Translations under genes and position numbers: made by a program
Assembly (NCBI GenBank): GCA_963210315.1
Contig: OY723242.1
Location: 1,860,001-1,924,000, forward strand
Source: Rhynchopus euleeides
Taxonomy: Eukaryota > Euglenozoa > Diplonemea > Diplonemida > Diplonemidae
Reading direction: 5' to 3'
Length of the DNA stretch: 64,000 nt
Notes under the pieces: model-generated
The model's database searches: none
What the model was told of the DNA's origin: nothing
The model's input: only the letters and a program-made list of their open reading frames with translations
Shown: in pieces, positions 40,014 through 48,930 of the stretch
Layout: each line of letters starts with the position of its first letter
Numbering within the stretch: the stretch's first letter is position 1

Positions 40014-42134
40014 GGTAAGAAGGGCAGGCCTAAGACAGCGGAGCAACAGAAAAAGGAACTTGCTAAAGAAGCAAAGCGAGGTCCTTTCCCAGAGCTCCGT
40101 AAGTCGCCCTGGGTCCGCCCCTTCTCATCGGACTTGCGCCAGCCCAAACGGAACGCCATATCTTGGGATGCATGGGAGGAGGAATGTGCTGGGGTAGCCC
40201 AAGAGTTTTGTGATAAACACGGGGATCGACTCATTAGAGGTTACAAGCACCAGAAAGTGGAAGGTGATGGGATCCAACATTTTCTGGAGCTTAACGAAAA
40301 CCGCGAGGCGGAAGGTGTCGTGTACGTTGTGTGTGACCAGCAGGGGAATCCCGTTTACGTCGGCCAGACAAGTGGGACCCTAAGGAATAGGATGCAACAA
40401 CACTGGAAAGGCAAGAGTGGTTTGAATGGAATACCTTTCGCAACGAGACTCCTCCGCACAAAACACCCGCATTATGGCTTTGTCTTGCAGAAGATCCAGG
40501 GGTACACGGGTGGGAACCTTGAATCCTTCCGGCGGCAGTCAAACGCTGTTGAAAACTTTTGGATGTCCCACCTGAGGACCCCGGACAACGCATGTTCCGC
40601 TTACCATCAAACAAAACGTAAAAGTGAGCCGGTGAACGGGAGACACATCAGCCCACATAAGCGGAGCACGAGACCGGCAAAGGAATGGGTGGAATATGTG
40701 AGAGAAGGACAGAAGGATAGCGAGAATGATAAGGTGCACATTGTGTTGGATGCAGGAAAGTACCACAAGATCCGTCAGCAACTGAGTCATCTCCTCAGCC
40801 TTCCGGTGGAGGAGATCAAACAGTATAACATGGACGAGTGGGAAATCAACAGAGTCAAACGCCTACTCGCGTGGCTGACACAGCACGTAAAGAGGGAGAC
40901 TCTGCCAAAAAATGTGAAATGCTTGGAGGAACGTTTGCAGGAAAGATTGAAGGCTAAGAAGAAGGAAACGCCTAAATCTAAAAAGGAATTCCTCAGCGTC
41001 AAGTTTTCTCACCCTGCGATGGATGGCCTGAAGCTCCAGCGTCTCCTGAGGGATGAGAAAGTGGTGCAGGCTTGCCCGGATAAGGATCGGCTGGCAAATA
41101 CGATGGTGTCCCTGAGCCAGGGCCCGCCGCTGTATTGTCTCATCCAAAACTGTACGAAAGAGAGTTTAGGATTGGCAGCGGAGGGGGTGCTCCCTGAGCA
41201 TGAGAACTGTCCGTGTCAGAAGTACAGATCCCCGGACCAGCCACACACAGGGCATTTGTTCACTGTGGCCCAAACAATGTCGGGGATTTCCGAGGGCTTT
41301 AGGGAGTTGTTGAACAAGGGGAGAAAGTATCGTCTGTCTGGTGACTTGCAACAGGGGTGCGAAAAGGCAAGCGAGGTTCTTTCGGATTTTGTGGAAACCT
41401 TTGGGGAGAAGGAGGAAACAGCGGAATTCCGTAAGGTCTTGCTGACAGCGTTGCGAAACGAGTTTGCAGCGCTACCACCTGTTGAGGGGGCCGATCGTAT
41501 AGATACGGCCGAGCTTAAAAAAGCCCAGGAGGATGTTGTGTTGTGTAGTGTAGACAAATCGTCCCATGACTTTGGGGCGATCTGTAAACACTTTTACAGA
41601 CATTGGCTACGGGAACAGCTCAGCGCAACAACAGGGACTTTCGAAACGGCAAAGGAAACGGAGAAGCAAATTCTCAACCGCTTGCAGAGAGAGTGTGATG
41701 AACGCCAGCTGCAAATTGGAGATTGTTTCCCGTATTTGTATGGGTCTCTGAAGATCCATAAGCCGGTGGAAAAAGGCCCCACGTTGAGGGGAATTGCTGG
41801 TTTAAGTGGAGATAACAGAGATGAGACGGAAGGGGAGAAAATGGAGAGAAAAAAGAAACAGAAAGAGAGTAAGGTGAATCAGCCAACTGTGGGTATTGCA
41901 ACAGGCATACACACAGAATTGTCAGGGCTGCTAAAGATGGTCATCCGCACGTTGAGTGATGAGGATGAAACACATAGGAGGAAATGTGGTGTCAAACGGT
42001 TTTTTGTTGTGGAGAGTTACGATGAGGTGGCGAAGTACATGAAAATGAACTACGACACAGTAAAAAAAAGCCACGCCAAAAACAAAAGACTTTACCTCGA
42101 TGTACACGTCTTTGGATCAAGAGGCGGTAATTGA
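40014..42134 (+). CDS. PLE copy 2 endonuclease and RT N-terminal part
   Basis: Same domains as the copy 1 counterpart and nearly identical to it, with only scattered substitutions (for example EKPKS/ETPKS and KKVQE/KKAQE). It is in frame with ORF1 after the TGA at 40011-40013 and has no ATG before the GIY-YIG core, so it probably depends on stop-codon read-through, selenocysteine insertion or splicing. It ends at 42134, overlapping the next frame exactly as in copy 1. An A8 run lies in the overlap zone of both copies. Confidence 0.88.
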   Translation, partial: GKKGRPKTAEQQKKELAKEAKRGPFPELRKSPWVRPFSSDLRQPKRNAISWDAWEEECAGVAQEFCDKHGDRLIRGYKHQKVEGDGIQHFLELNENREAEGVVYVVCDQQGNPVYVGQTSGTLRNRMQQHWKGKSGLNGIPFATRLLRTKHPHYGFVLQKIQGYTGGNLESFRRQSNAVENFWMSHLRTPDNACSAYHQTKRKSEPVNGRHISPHKRSTRPAKEWVEYVREGQKDSENDKVHIVLDAGKYHKIRQQLSHLLSLPVEEIKQYNMDEWEINRVKRLLAWLTQHVKRETLPKNVKCLEERLQERLKAKKKETPKSKKEFLSVKFSHPAMDGLKLQRLLRDEKVVQACPDKDRLANTMVSLSQGPPLYCLIQNCTKESLGLAAEGVLPEHENCPCQKYRSPDQPHTGHLFTVAQTMSGISEGFRELLNKGRKYRLSGDLQQGCEKASEVLSDFVETFGEKEETAEFRKVLLTALRNEFAALPPVEGADRIDTAELKKAQEDVVLCSVDKSSHDFGAICKHFYRHWLREQLSATTGTFETAKETEKQILNRLQRECDERQLQIGDCFPYLYGSLKIHKPVEKGPTLRGIAGLSGDNRDETEGEKMERKKKQKESKVNQPTVGIATGIHTELSGLLKMVIRTLSDEDETHRRKCGVKRFFVVESYDEVAKYMKMNYDTVKKSHAKNKRLYLDVHVFGSRGGN

Positions 42135-43560
42135 GGGTGTCTCCTGGTGTGTGGAACAGGCGTTTGCGGCGAAGGGTGGCAGGTTTTTGGCGCGAGAGAC
42201 GAAGGCCAAAAAAAGAAAGAAAAAGGCTTTCCGCTGGAAGGAAGGGCGGGGGGATGATAGAACACTTGCATACAACAGTGATGAAGTCAAAGAGTTAGTG
42301 AGACTAGCTGTGACCAACAGCTTCATCAAAAATGGCAAGTTCGTCCTCCACCAGAAGAAGGGCATCCCGACCGGTGGAAATGCCAGCCCGGACCTGGCAA
42401 ACCTTTTTTGCGCAAGTAAGGAAATGCGCTATATCGATAAGCTCCCCATTAAAAAGCAAAAGGAGTATAATGGGTTCTTCAGATTTATTGATGACGTTTT
42501 TACCCTTGGAGCGGACATCCCTGACGAGGTCTACGGGATGACCTCTGAGGACACAACAAGGCAGAAAGACGATTGTGTGTTTCTGGGGGGTAGGAACCGT
42601 TGGCAGAGATACGCCGATGACCCCGAAGACACGAAGACACGTGTCCGTATGTCAGTATTCAATAAAGAGAGTGACTGGGTAACCTATACACCCAATAAAT
42701 ATACTTGTCGAACAAGTGCAGCACCAGAAAGCCAAGGAAGGGGTATTTTGGTGTCACAGTTGATACGGTCTGCGGGTATGTGCAACAACCTGGATGATTT
42801 CAAGGTTGAAGCAGAGCTGATTTTGCGGCGCCTCCTCGGACGGGGATGGAAGCCGTACGAATTGCGTAGTGCTTGGTACAGAACTACACGAAGGTTGTTT
42901 TGTGTGGCTCCATCTGCAATGGCAAAAATGGAGCGCCTGTTTGATACTGCTGTGGACAGACACTATCGCAAACACCCTCTCCCCAAGCTACGGGAGTATG
43001 TGTGGGCAAAACCAACCCGAGACATGCCATTGAGAGAAAAGTGTGTGGATATCAGCCCGTCGGATGTAAAGGGGAAGCCAGGAGATGTGCCAGTGACTGA
43101 GTGCAACCAGCCACAGGACAGACCCTTGCCAACTTCCCAATCGAACCTTTTTTCAAGTGACGAGTCATCAGATAACGATCGATCCCCCAAAAAACAGAGG
43201 TCTGACGGGGGAGGTGATCCGAGCAGCAAGAAGCGCAAGAGAGCAACAAAGAAAGCCTCACAGATGGAGGTGGATCCGACGTTCCACCCCCGTGCTTTGG
43301 TTAACACAGGTGATTCTTGTTTCTTAGCAGCTTTGGCGCAGGGCATGACTGATACTTACGTGCAAGACTTGGTGCAAGCAATCTCTGGGCTCGATGAGGC
43401 AGGAGTGGATGTCCCCTGGAAGTTGCAGGTGTGGCACAATCTGTTGACCCGCACACCAGGAACATACTCTATTGACGAGCTGCGTAAGACACTGCCTCAC
43501 GAGTTCCGACGCGGCCACCAGGATATTGATGACGCGTACGAGAGAGGGATTGTGAAAAAT
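42100..43560 (+). CDS. PLE copy 2 RT palm/thumb and start of a second USP type
   Basis: RT motifs B (GIPTGGNASPDLANLFC) and C (FRFIDDVF) are identical to copy 1. After LREKCVDISPSD the sequence departs from copy 1. It continues with a Ser/Asp stretch, a bipartite nuclear-localisation-like patch (KKQRSDGG...KKRKRATKK), then a USP Cys box VNTGDSCFLAALAQGM and FRRGHQDIDDAY, the region before the LINE. The box differs from that in copy 1 (VNEGNTCYLGALYQML). The remainder of the domain lies beyond the LINE at about 45640. The formal open frame runs on to 44268, but that part is LINE sequence in a non-coding frame. Confidence 0.85.
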
Positions 43561-43579
43561 AAAAAAACGCTTCCGCCGC

Positions 43580-44491
43580 GTGCCCCACTCCCCAGGATAC
43601 CGGGCGCAACTAAATACCGGGAACACGGGAGGCAGCTGGCTACATCAGGCACGGAGTCTGGTGAAATCCTCGAAGGTCGACGGGCGCACCCCCCTGCTGG
43701 CCCCCCTGCATGCAGCACACCCCATCCCCCCCTGGGAATGGAACCTGGTGCTGCCACGAGTGCACATCCTGGCGACGCTGCCGGGGCTCACCGCCCCGAA
43801 GGCCGCCACCCCGAAAGACACCCTCCGGGACCTGGCAGAGCAGACCATCCAGGCCCTCCCGACGTGCGCCTGGCATGTCTACACCGACGGGTCAGTCTCC
43901 AACTCCACATCGCGGCAGCAACAGGGCGGCGCGGGCGCAGCGGTGTACAGCATGCCGGAGGGCCGCCTCAAGAAAAAGCTCGCCTGGCCGGCAGGACTCC
44001 GTTGCATCAGCTACCAGGCAGAGCTGGTGGCCATCAGAGAATCCCTCGCCCACCTATGCACCGTGGTAACCCAAGGCGAAACGGTCGCCATCCTCACCGA
44101 CTCGCAGAGCGCACTGAATGCACTGCTGAGCGGCCCCCAGCGAGCGAGGGGGTCCACCGAATGGGACATCTGGCAGAGGCTGCGCAAGCTCGTCCAAACA
44201 TACGATGTCACCACCCACCTCCGCTACATCCCGTCGCATGTTGGGGTGGTAGGGAACGAACTTGCTGACAAGCAGGCGCAGATCGGTGCGTTCAAGCCCC
44301 AGATGGAGCCGATCAGCCTCGCGTCGGCCCGTGTCACCCTCCGCCGACACATATACAGCGGGACCACGTTGCCCCGCACAGAGAGCGTGTACGCGTATCG
44401 GTCAGGAATCGGGGAGACGCGACTGCAGCGCCCTGACCTCCCCAGGGGGGATAAAATCCAACTTGCTGCCTTCACGTGGCGCCCCCTGTGA
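43580..44491 (+). CDS. LINE RNase H domain (partial ORF)
   Basis: Residues from about 95 form a complete RNase HI fold. WHVYTDGSVSNS holds the first Asp, ISYQAELVAIRESL the Glu and VAILTDSQSALNALL the second Asp. HLRYIPSHVGVVGNELADKQAQ holds the His region and last Asp. This arrangement is typical of LINEs carrying RNase H after the RT. The reverse transcriptase itself is missing, so the copy is 5'-truncated. The frame ends ...AAFTWRPL with TGA close to where a secondary insertion begins. It is not the PLE's own domain, since copy 1 lacks it. Confidence 0.85.
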   Translation: MPHSPGYRAQLNTGNTGGSWLHQARSLVKSSKVDGRTPLLAPLHAAHPIPPWEWNLVLPRVHILATLPGLTAPKAATPKDTLRDLAEQTIQALPTCAWHVYTDGSVSNSTSRQQQGGAGAAVYSMPEGRLKKKLAWPAGLRCISYQAELVAIRESLAHLCTVVTQGETVAILTDSQSALNALLSGPQRARGSTEWDIWQRLRKLVQTYDVTTHLRYIPSHVGVVGNELADKQAQIGAFKPQMEPISLASARVTLRRHIYSGTTLPRTESVYAYRSGIGETRLQRPDLPRGDKIQLAAFTWRPL

Positions 44492-44514
44492 TTACCCTCC
44501 TCCGAGGGGAAACT

Positions 44515-44965
44515 AAAGCAAGCTCTGGTAACTCTTTTTCCGCTGTGTGCCCTGTTTCATATATGCGGAGGGGCCCTTTCTGCACGGCTTTGGTTTTATT
44601 GATGTTGTGGTGTGCGTGGTTTATTTTCCCTTTTTTTGTTGTTTTCGCAGCATTTTATGCTGTCGGGTGAGCTTCCGCCCCATGGGAGGCGCTCCTTCCG
44701 GCTTGCGCTGCCCACCCATCCCACCCCCGTCCCCTTCCCACATTCTTTCTTTTCTTTTAGGGGAGACGTCCTCGCAGTGGCTGTTTGGCCTGACGCGATT
44801 CCCCGCCTCAAAGCAGACCCACCTGGCAGCTACTCAAGGCACATGAGGAGTGAGAGGCGTCAACGGGCGCAACGCCCCTCCCTGCGGTCCGGCTTCCGCC
44901 ACGTGGCTGACTCAAAGCAGCGAAGTGACCAACGGGAGCGACATGAAAAAAAAAAAAAAAAAAAA
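44515..44965 (+). mobile_element. Nested short insertion ending in poly(A)
   Basis: This segment separates the LINE RNase H from the LINE C-terminal zinc-finger part. The first ~90 bp resemble 51265-51355 of the insertion in gene E (cgctgygtgccct, ggggccctttytgc, ttattgatgttgtggtgt). It ends at an A-run (44945-44965). The left boundary and target duplication are unclear. Confidence 0.45.
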
Positions 44966-45293
44966 CCTCCGCATGGAGGGCCTTACCCGCTTAGGGGAAA
45001 CCACCATCCGCCGCCTCCGGGCCGACCACCACCGCCTGGTGTACGACCACGACGTCCCGGGCAGCGCACAACCACCGTGCAAACCCTGCCTGAAGCTTGC
45101 GCCGGACAGCCCCCCGCCTGGGGTCTCGCTGAAGCACCTATTCTTCGGCTGTCCCGCGACAGCGTCAGCCCGACACCACCTCACAGCCACAAACGTGCAC
45201 AACCTGCTGCTGCACAACTGCAAGGGGGCCCTACGCTACCTGGCTGAGGCAGGGGTGACGGAGCACAGCGAGAAGGACTACCTGATCTCGTGA
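44942..45293 (+). CDS. LINE C-terminal zinc-finger segment
   Basis: Encodes LTRLGETTIRRLRADHHRLV followed by CKPCLKLAPD...LKHLFFGCP, the C-x2-C...H...C pattern commonly found after RNase H at the C terminus of LINE ORF2 proteins. It ends ...EKDYLIS with TGA. The open frame runs back through the A-run, where the residues are lysines from poly(A) and not original protein. Confidence 0.65.
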
Positions 45294-45636
45294 AACCTGC
45301 AAAAATCAACAGCGGTCAAGGGCTTCGGCCTGACACCCCAGCACCCCCCCCCCCCCACCCCCAGACCCACGTCACTTTCCACGGGCCGCCAGGCGCGTCA
45401 GCGTCGGCGACCGCCCGCCCCCAGTCTGAGAGGCAGCAGCCACGACTCGGCAGGAGGCGGGCACAACAAAAAAAGGGAGAGTCGTCACTGTGCATATCAG
45501 CACGGTCCCGCCCTCTGAGCCAGACTAACCCGCCCATAAAGGAAAAGAGGAAGAGGCGACGTAAGGCAATGCCTCCGTGCGGCAAGGAGAACACGAAACA
45601 GCGTCCCCCCTCACCGGGGGACGCGACGAGCACGGC

Positions 45637-48018
45637 CAAAAATCGTTCAAAATCGTTCAAAATATCTCTGAAGCATGGGAGGAAATACACGATAACCTGG
45701 AGGGCAATGTGGAAAAGATTGACGCCATGATGGAAGGGTGTGGTTTCCCGGTGCAGAACCCATGCCCGTTTTTGTCGTTCCAAGAGACCACGAGATGTGA
45801 GTGTGGCGATGAACGTGAGAAAACGGAAGTCAGAAGTATGTGGTACGTGAATTGTACGGACAGATCACTAAGCCTACAGAAAAGACTTGATGATACGATG
45901 GCAGTGGAAAAGCTTTCCGGGGGAAACAGCGTGGATTGTGCAGGGTGCGGGAAGAAAACTGTACCGACTAGAAAGGATACGCCCGTGTCCCTTCCAAAGT
46001 ATCTCCCAATTAGCTTTAAACGCTTCCGCGTCAACAAACACACACGGAGGAGTGAGAAAGTCATGGGAGCGCGGAAGGTGGACCGCAACCTCGAGTTTAC
46101 AGTTCAAGGCGTTACCAAGTATTTCGAGCTATGTGGTATCCTCATGCATCATGGTGTGTCAGCGGATGTGGGTCACTATACGTACCTGCATGTGCAGGGT
46201 GATGAAGCGACCCTCTACAATGACAGTGTGGTGACGGAAAATCTTGATGCAGAACAGGCTATCAAGGAGGCTCAATCCTCTGTGTATATGATGTGGTACC
46301 GTGAGATAACTTGTAAAGTAAGTGCAACTGAGGACCCCCCCTCAGAGGTGTGTACGGCGCCCACACAACAGCCTGAGCCCACGGGGAGCACAGCGGACAT
46401 ACTGCAGGAGTTGCAGGATGCCGGCGCCCCCGCGAGCAACAGCACAGGTGATGGGACACAGCCACGGGGGGAGGGGTACCAGAGGTTGCAACGGGAGGCC
46501 CTGGAGTTGGAGGAAAGTGCAGAAAGGGCAAGGCTTGTGGAAACCGAAACTCCGCTACGTTATGCTTTAGAAAAAGACACAACAGAGGTGTGTGCGAAAC
46601 TTCTTAGCGAAGAGCAGGCGAAGAGTCTCCTTAAGCTGTGTCAAGATGAACTCCGAGTGGCAATAAACGACCGGGATGTCGAGCAAAGGAAGGCCACAGA
46701 GGAACAGCAAAAAGTCTTGGCAGAAGCACAGAGTGAGGTGAAAAGGCTATCGGCCGTGCTCGTGGAAAAGCAGAAGGTTATGGATGCCAGCCAGGAACAA
46801 GTGCAACTGGCGAACGAGCGAACGGAGAAGATAGCAGGTGAGGCCCAGGCGAAGGTGGGCATCCTGGCTCAACAACAACAGGAGCTGGCTGTGTTGAAGA
46901 GACAGGTAAAAAAACAGGAAGGTACAGTCTCTTTTTTGGAAGGTCTTGGAAAAGAAAGAGAGGAGGAAGTGACACAGTTGCGGGCACAGGTGGCACGCGA
47001 TCAGGCAACTTTTAACCAAGAACTGCACCGCGTCGAGTCTGTGGCCCGTGGCTACCAGTCACAGGGAGAGTCTCAACACCTTTTACTTAGAGAGGCAGAG
47101 AATGCTTTGAAAGGAACGCAGCAAGAAAAAGCGTTGTTGGAGGCCCAAGTTTCAGAGAGTGTGGAAAGTGAGAAGGCCCTCCGGGAGCAGCTAGTGTTAC
47201 AGGGGAAGTATCTGAAATTGCAGGACTGCATGAACGAGGACCAGAAGCAGGATAAGGCCCTCATGGCTGAGCAAATGCAGTTCCAACTGCGCAAGGGCAT
47301 GGCCATGGCTGAAAGAATGGCGGAGCAGCGGAACGTTATTTCTCAGCAAAACATGTTGGTGAAGGCCCTACAGACAGTAGTGGTCGAGTCTGAGTTGAGC
47401 CAGCCGCAAATACTGCCCAGGTACGAGCCAATGCAAGCCACGGGGGGTGGCCAAACACTTTTGCTAACACCTGGCCCTGAGCAGGGGCAGTTGATTGAGT
47501 ACACACCTGTGAAAAAACGGGATAGAGATGAAGTGAGTGGTGGCGATGAAACTAGTGAAGAGTCGAAGGACCTTTTTGAGAGTCAGCCTACAGCGGGGGA
47601 TGTGATTGCTCCTTCTTCTGCTCTTGTGGTTGTGCCCCAAGGGGCTCCGGTGACACCCAAAACCAGGGGGCCGCAAGCAAAGAGGCCGCGCTCCGTGCCT
47701 GTCTTGGCGTTGACCGGCCCTCAGGCACAGACAACGGCAACGGAACCTGCTTCGGAGCCTGTCCTCAGATTGGATGCCCCTCCAGGGCAGGTGCCACCTC
47801 CGGAGCCTGCCCTGATGCTGGGCCCTCCTCCGGCCGACACGGCGTCTGCAGGGCACCCTTCACCGGACATGTTTTCTGCTCAGACGGGAGGTGACGGGGT
47901 TGCGGGGGAAACAGGAGCAGTGACACCCGCAAAGTCACAGACAGACACGGAGTTTTCACAGTCACCCGGAGGAGGCCCTGATTCTGAAGCGGGGCCGAAG
48001 CCGGATGCAGCCACTTGA
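45637..48018 (+). CDS. PLE copy 2 second half of USP and coiled coil
   Basis: Resumes the USP domain: KIVQNISEAWEEIHDNLEG, a zinc-type CxC (CECGDE) and CAGCGKK pair, YLPISFKRFRVNKHTRR, and a His box ADVGHYTYLHVQGDE with LYNDSVV. Cys (upstream of the LINE), His and the Asn/Asp region are all kept, although sequence identity to copy 1's USP is low. The following coiled coil is recognisably related to copy 1 (ALKGTQQEKALLEAQVSES versus ALKGTQQDKMLLEFHVSAS). The tail motif KKRDRDEVSGGDETSEESKD is nearly the same. The open frame runs back to 45577 but that part is LINE sequence. Confidence 0.88.
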   Translation, partial: QKSFKIVQNISEAWEEIHDNLEGNVEKIDAMMEGCGFPVQNPCPFLSFQETTRCECGDEREKTEVRSMWYVNCTDRSLSLQKRLDDTMAVEKLSGGNSVDCAGCGKKTVPTRKDTPVSLPKYLPISFKRFRVNKHTRRSEKVMGARKVDRNLEFTVQGVTKYFELCGILMHHGVSADVGHYTYLHVQGDEATLYNDSVVTENLDAEQAIKEAQSSVYMMWYREITCKVSATEDPPSEVCTAPTQQPEPTGSTADILQELQDAGAPASNSTGDGTQPRGEGYQRLQREALELEESAERARLVETETPLRYALEKDTTEVCAKLLSEEQAKSLLKLCQDELRVAINDRDVEQRKATEEQQKVLAEAQSEVKRLSAVLVEKQKVMDASQEQVQLANERTEKIAGEAQAKVGILAQQQQELAVLKRQVKKQEGTVSFLEGLGKEREEEVTQLRAQVARDQATFNQELHRVESVARGYQSQGESQHLLLREAENALKGTQQEKALLEAQVSESVESEKALREQLVLQGKYLKLQDCMNEDQKQDKALMAEQMQFQLRKGMAMAERMAEQRNVISQQNMLVKALQTVVVESELSQPQILPRYEPMQATGGGQTLLLTPGPEQGQLIEYTPVKKRDRDEVSGGDETSEESKDLFESQPTAGDVIAPSSALVVVPQGAPVTPKTRGPQAKRPRSVPVLALTGPQAQTTATEPASEPVLRLDAPPGQVPPPEPALMLGPPPADTASAGHPSPDMFSAQTGGDGVAGETGAVTPAKSQTDTEFSQSPGGGPDSEAGPKPDAAT

Positions 48019-48073
48019 CTGGATGTCAGGTGAGTGCCACGTGGGGTGAGCTACGACCACGTGTTTTGTTTGA

Positions 48074-48584
48074 AGGCTATGACAACATAGGAGACGGGAA
48101 GTGTTGAGAGGCAACGGTCTGTGTTAGTGAGACAAGGTGCGTGCTATGGATTTTGCGTTTTTCAAACTTTCCCCCCCCCCCCCCAGAACCTGAGAATGTG
48201 ACCGCCTACCCCTTGTTTTTTACATAGAGGAGTTCAGCGTGTTAAACCCCATTCTCTGTTCCCAAGGCAGAGCGGCGATGTGTACCCAGAGTGTACTTAC
48301 GTGCACATGGCTCTGCAGATACGCTGAGTGGTGAGGGGCATGCCTGTTTTCCCTTTTGTTTCCATTATCTTGTCTTCAGAACGAACACACGAATGAAACA
48401 AAAACCATAACAGAACGCCCCCACCCCTGATGTATGTTTTTTCTCAACCATTTCCCCCCCCCCCTCCCCCAACCCCCGTTTTTGCTATGTCTTTTGATAT
48501 GTTTCTTTTCCCCCCCCCCACCCGACAAGCGAATCAGCAGTGTGTATCTGTACAGAGAAATAAACCAATAACATGACAGTAGAG
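48074..48584 (+). repeat. 3' pseudo-LTR of PLE copy 2
   Basis: Direct repeat of 37749-38261. It ends caataacatgacagtagag, where the last AGAG also begins the target duplication at 48581-48594. Confidence 0.9.
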
Positions 48585-48594
48585 ATCAGTGCTC
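48581..48594 (+). repeat. 14-bp target-site duplication, right (PLE copy 2)
   Basis: agagatcagtgctc, the same as 37734-37747. Confidence 0.85.
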
Positions 48595-48599
48595 GGGCC

Positions 48600-48930
48600 C
48601 AGCCTCCCGCGAGGATACCGGAACTGAGATGCAGCCCCGGACGCGCAAGGACTTGGTTACAAGACAAACACATGCCATAGGGGGGTCTGGGGGGCGGAGC
48701 CCCCAGCCGCCGGAGGCCACGGTAGTGAACATCTGTGACTTGCGGGCGTACGGATTCTGTGTGAGTTGGCTGCGTCCTCCTGAGGATACTGAGGGCGGTC
48801 TGTACTCCATTCCCTGATGTAAAGGGCTTGGGTACAAGACAGGCACACGCCACAGGGGGGTCTGGGGGGCGGAGCCCCCCAGCCGCCGGAGGCCACGGTA
48901 GTAAACGTCTGTTGCACGGTACGGGTTGGG
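48600..48930 (+). repeat. Structured GC-rich repeat, two tandem units
   Basis: Two units about 168 bp apart. Each has a cacaggggggtctgg approach, the hairpin ctggggggc-gga-gccccccag, then ccgccggaggccacggtag and (g/a)aacatctg. The linker includes gtgagttggctgcgtcctcc and gtactccattccctgatg. PLE copy 2 inserted at the left edge of this array. Units of the same family occur at 8.1, 58.3, 58.96 and 60.1 kb. Confidence 0.8.

Larger units (their letters stand above)
43560..45640 (+). mobile_element. 5'-truncated LINE with RNase H, inserted in PLE copy 2
   Basis: About 2.1 kb of GC-rich sequence splits the USP domain of PLE copy 2 between ...YERGIVKN and ...IVQNISEAW. It carries only the 3' part of a LINE: RNase H, then a zinc-finger-like tail. 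The flanking attgtgaaaaat and atcgttcaaaat could be a decayed target duplication, but this is weak. Inside it, about 44515-44965 looks like a further insertion. Its first ~90 bp (tttttccgctgtgtgccctg...) match the 51.2-kb insertion and it ends in an A-run of about 21. Confidence 0.75.
37748..48580 (+). mobile_element. Penelope-like element copy 2, with pseudo-LTRs and ORF1
   Basis: About 10.8 kb including a ~2.1-kb LINE insertion. Direct terminal repeats of ~512 bp (37749-38261, 48074-48584) fit the pseudo-LTR arrangement typical of PLEs. Between them are a leader, ORF1, the GIY-YIG endonuclease, the RT, a USP interrupted by the LINE, a coiled coil and the 3' region. From the endonuclease through the RT it is nearly identical to copy 1. 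After DISPSD in the RT tail (about 43064) the sequences become unrelated or strongly diverged, then converge again at the 3' end. This mosaic structure is the most striking property of the pair. Confidence 0.93.

Noticed and set aside
43580-44491. RNase H as part of the Penelope-like element or as a host RNase H gene
   Set aside because: PLE copy 1 lacks it, it splits the USP domain of copy 2, and the following C-x2-C...H...C tail marks it as a LINE fragment.
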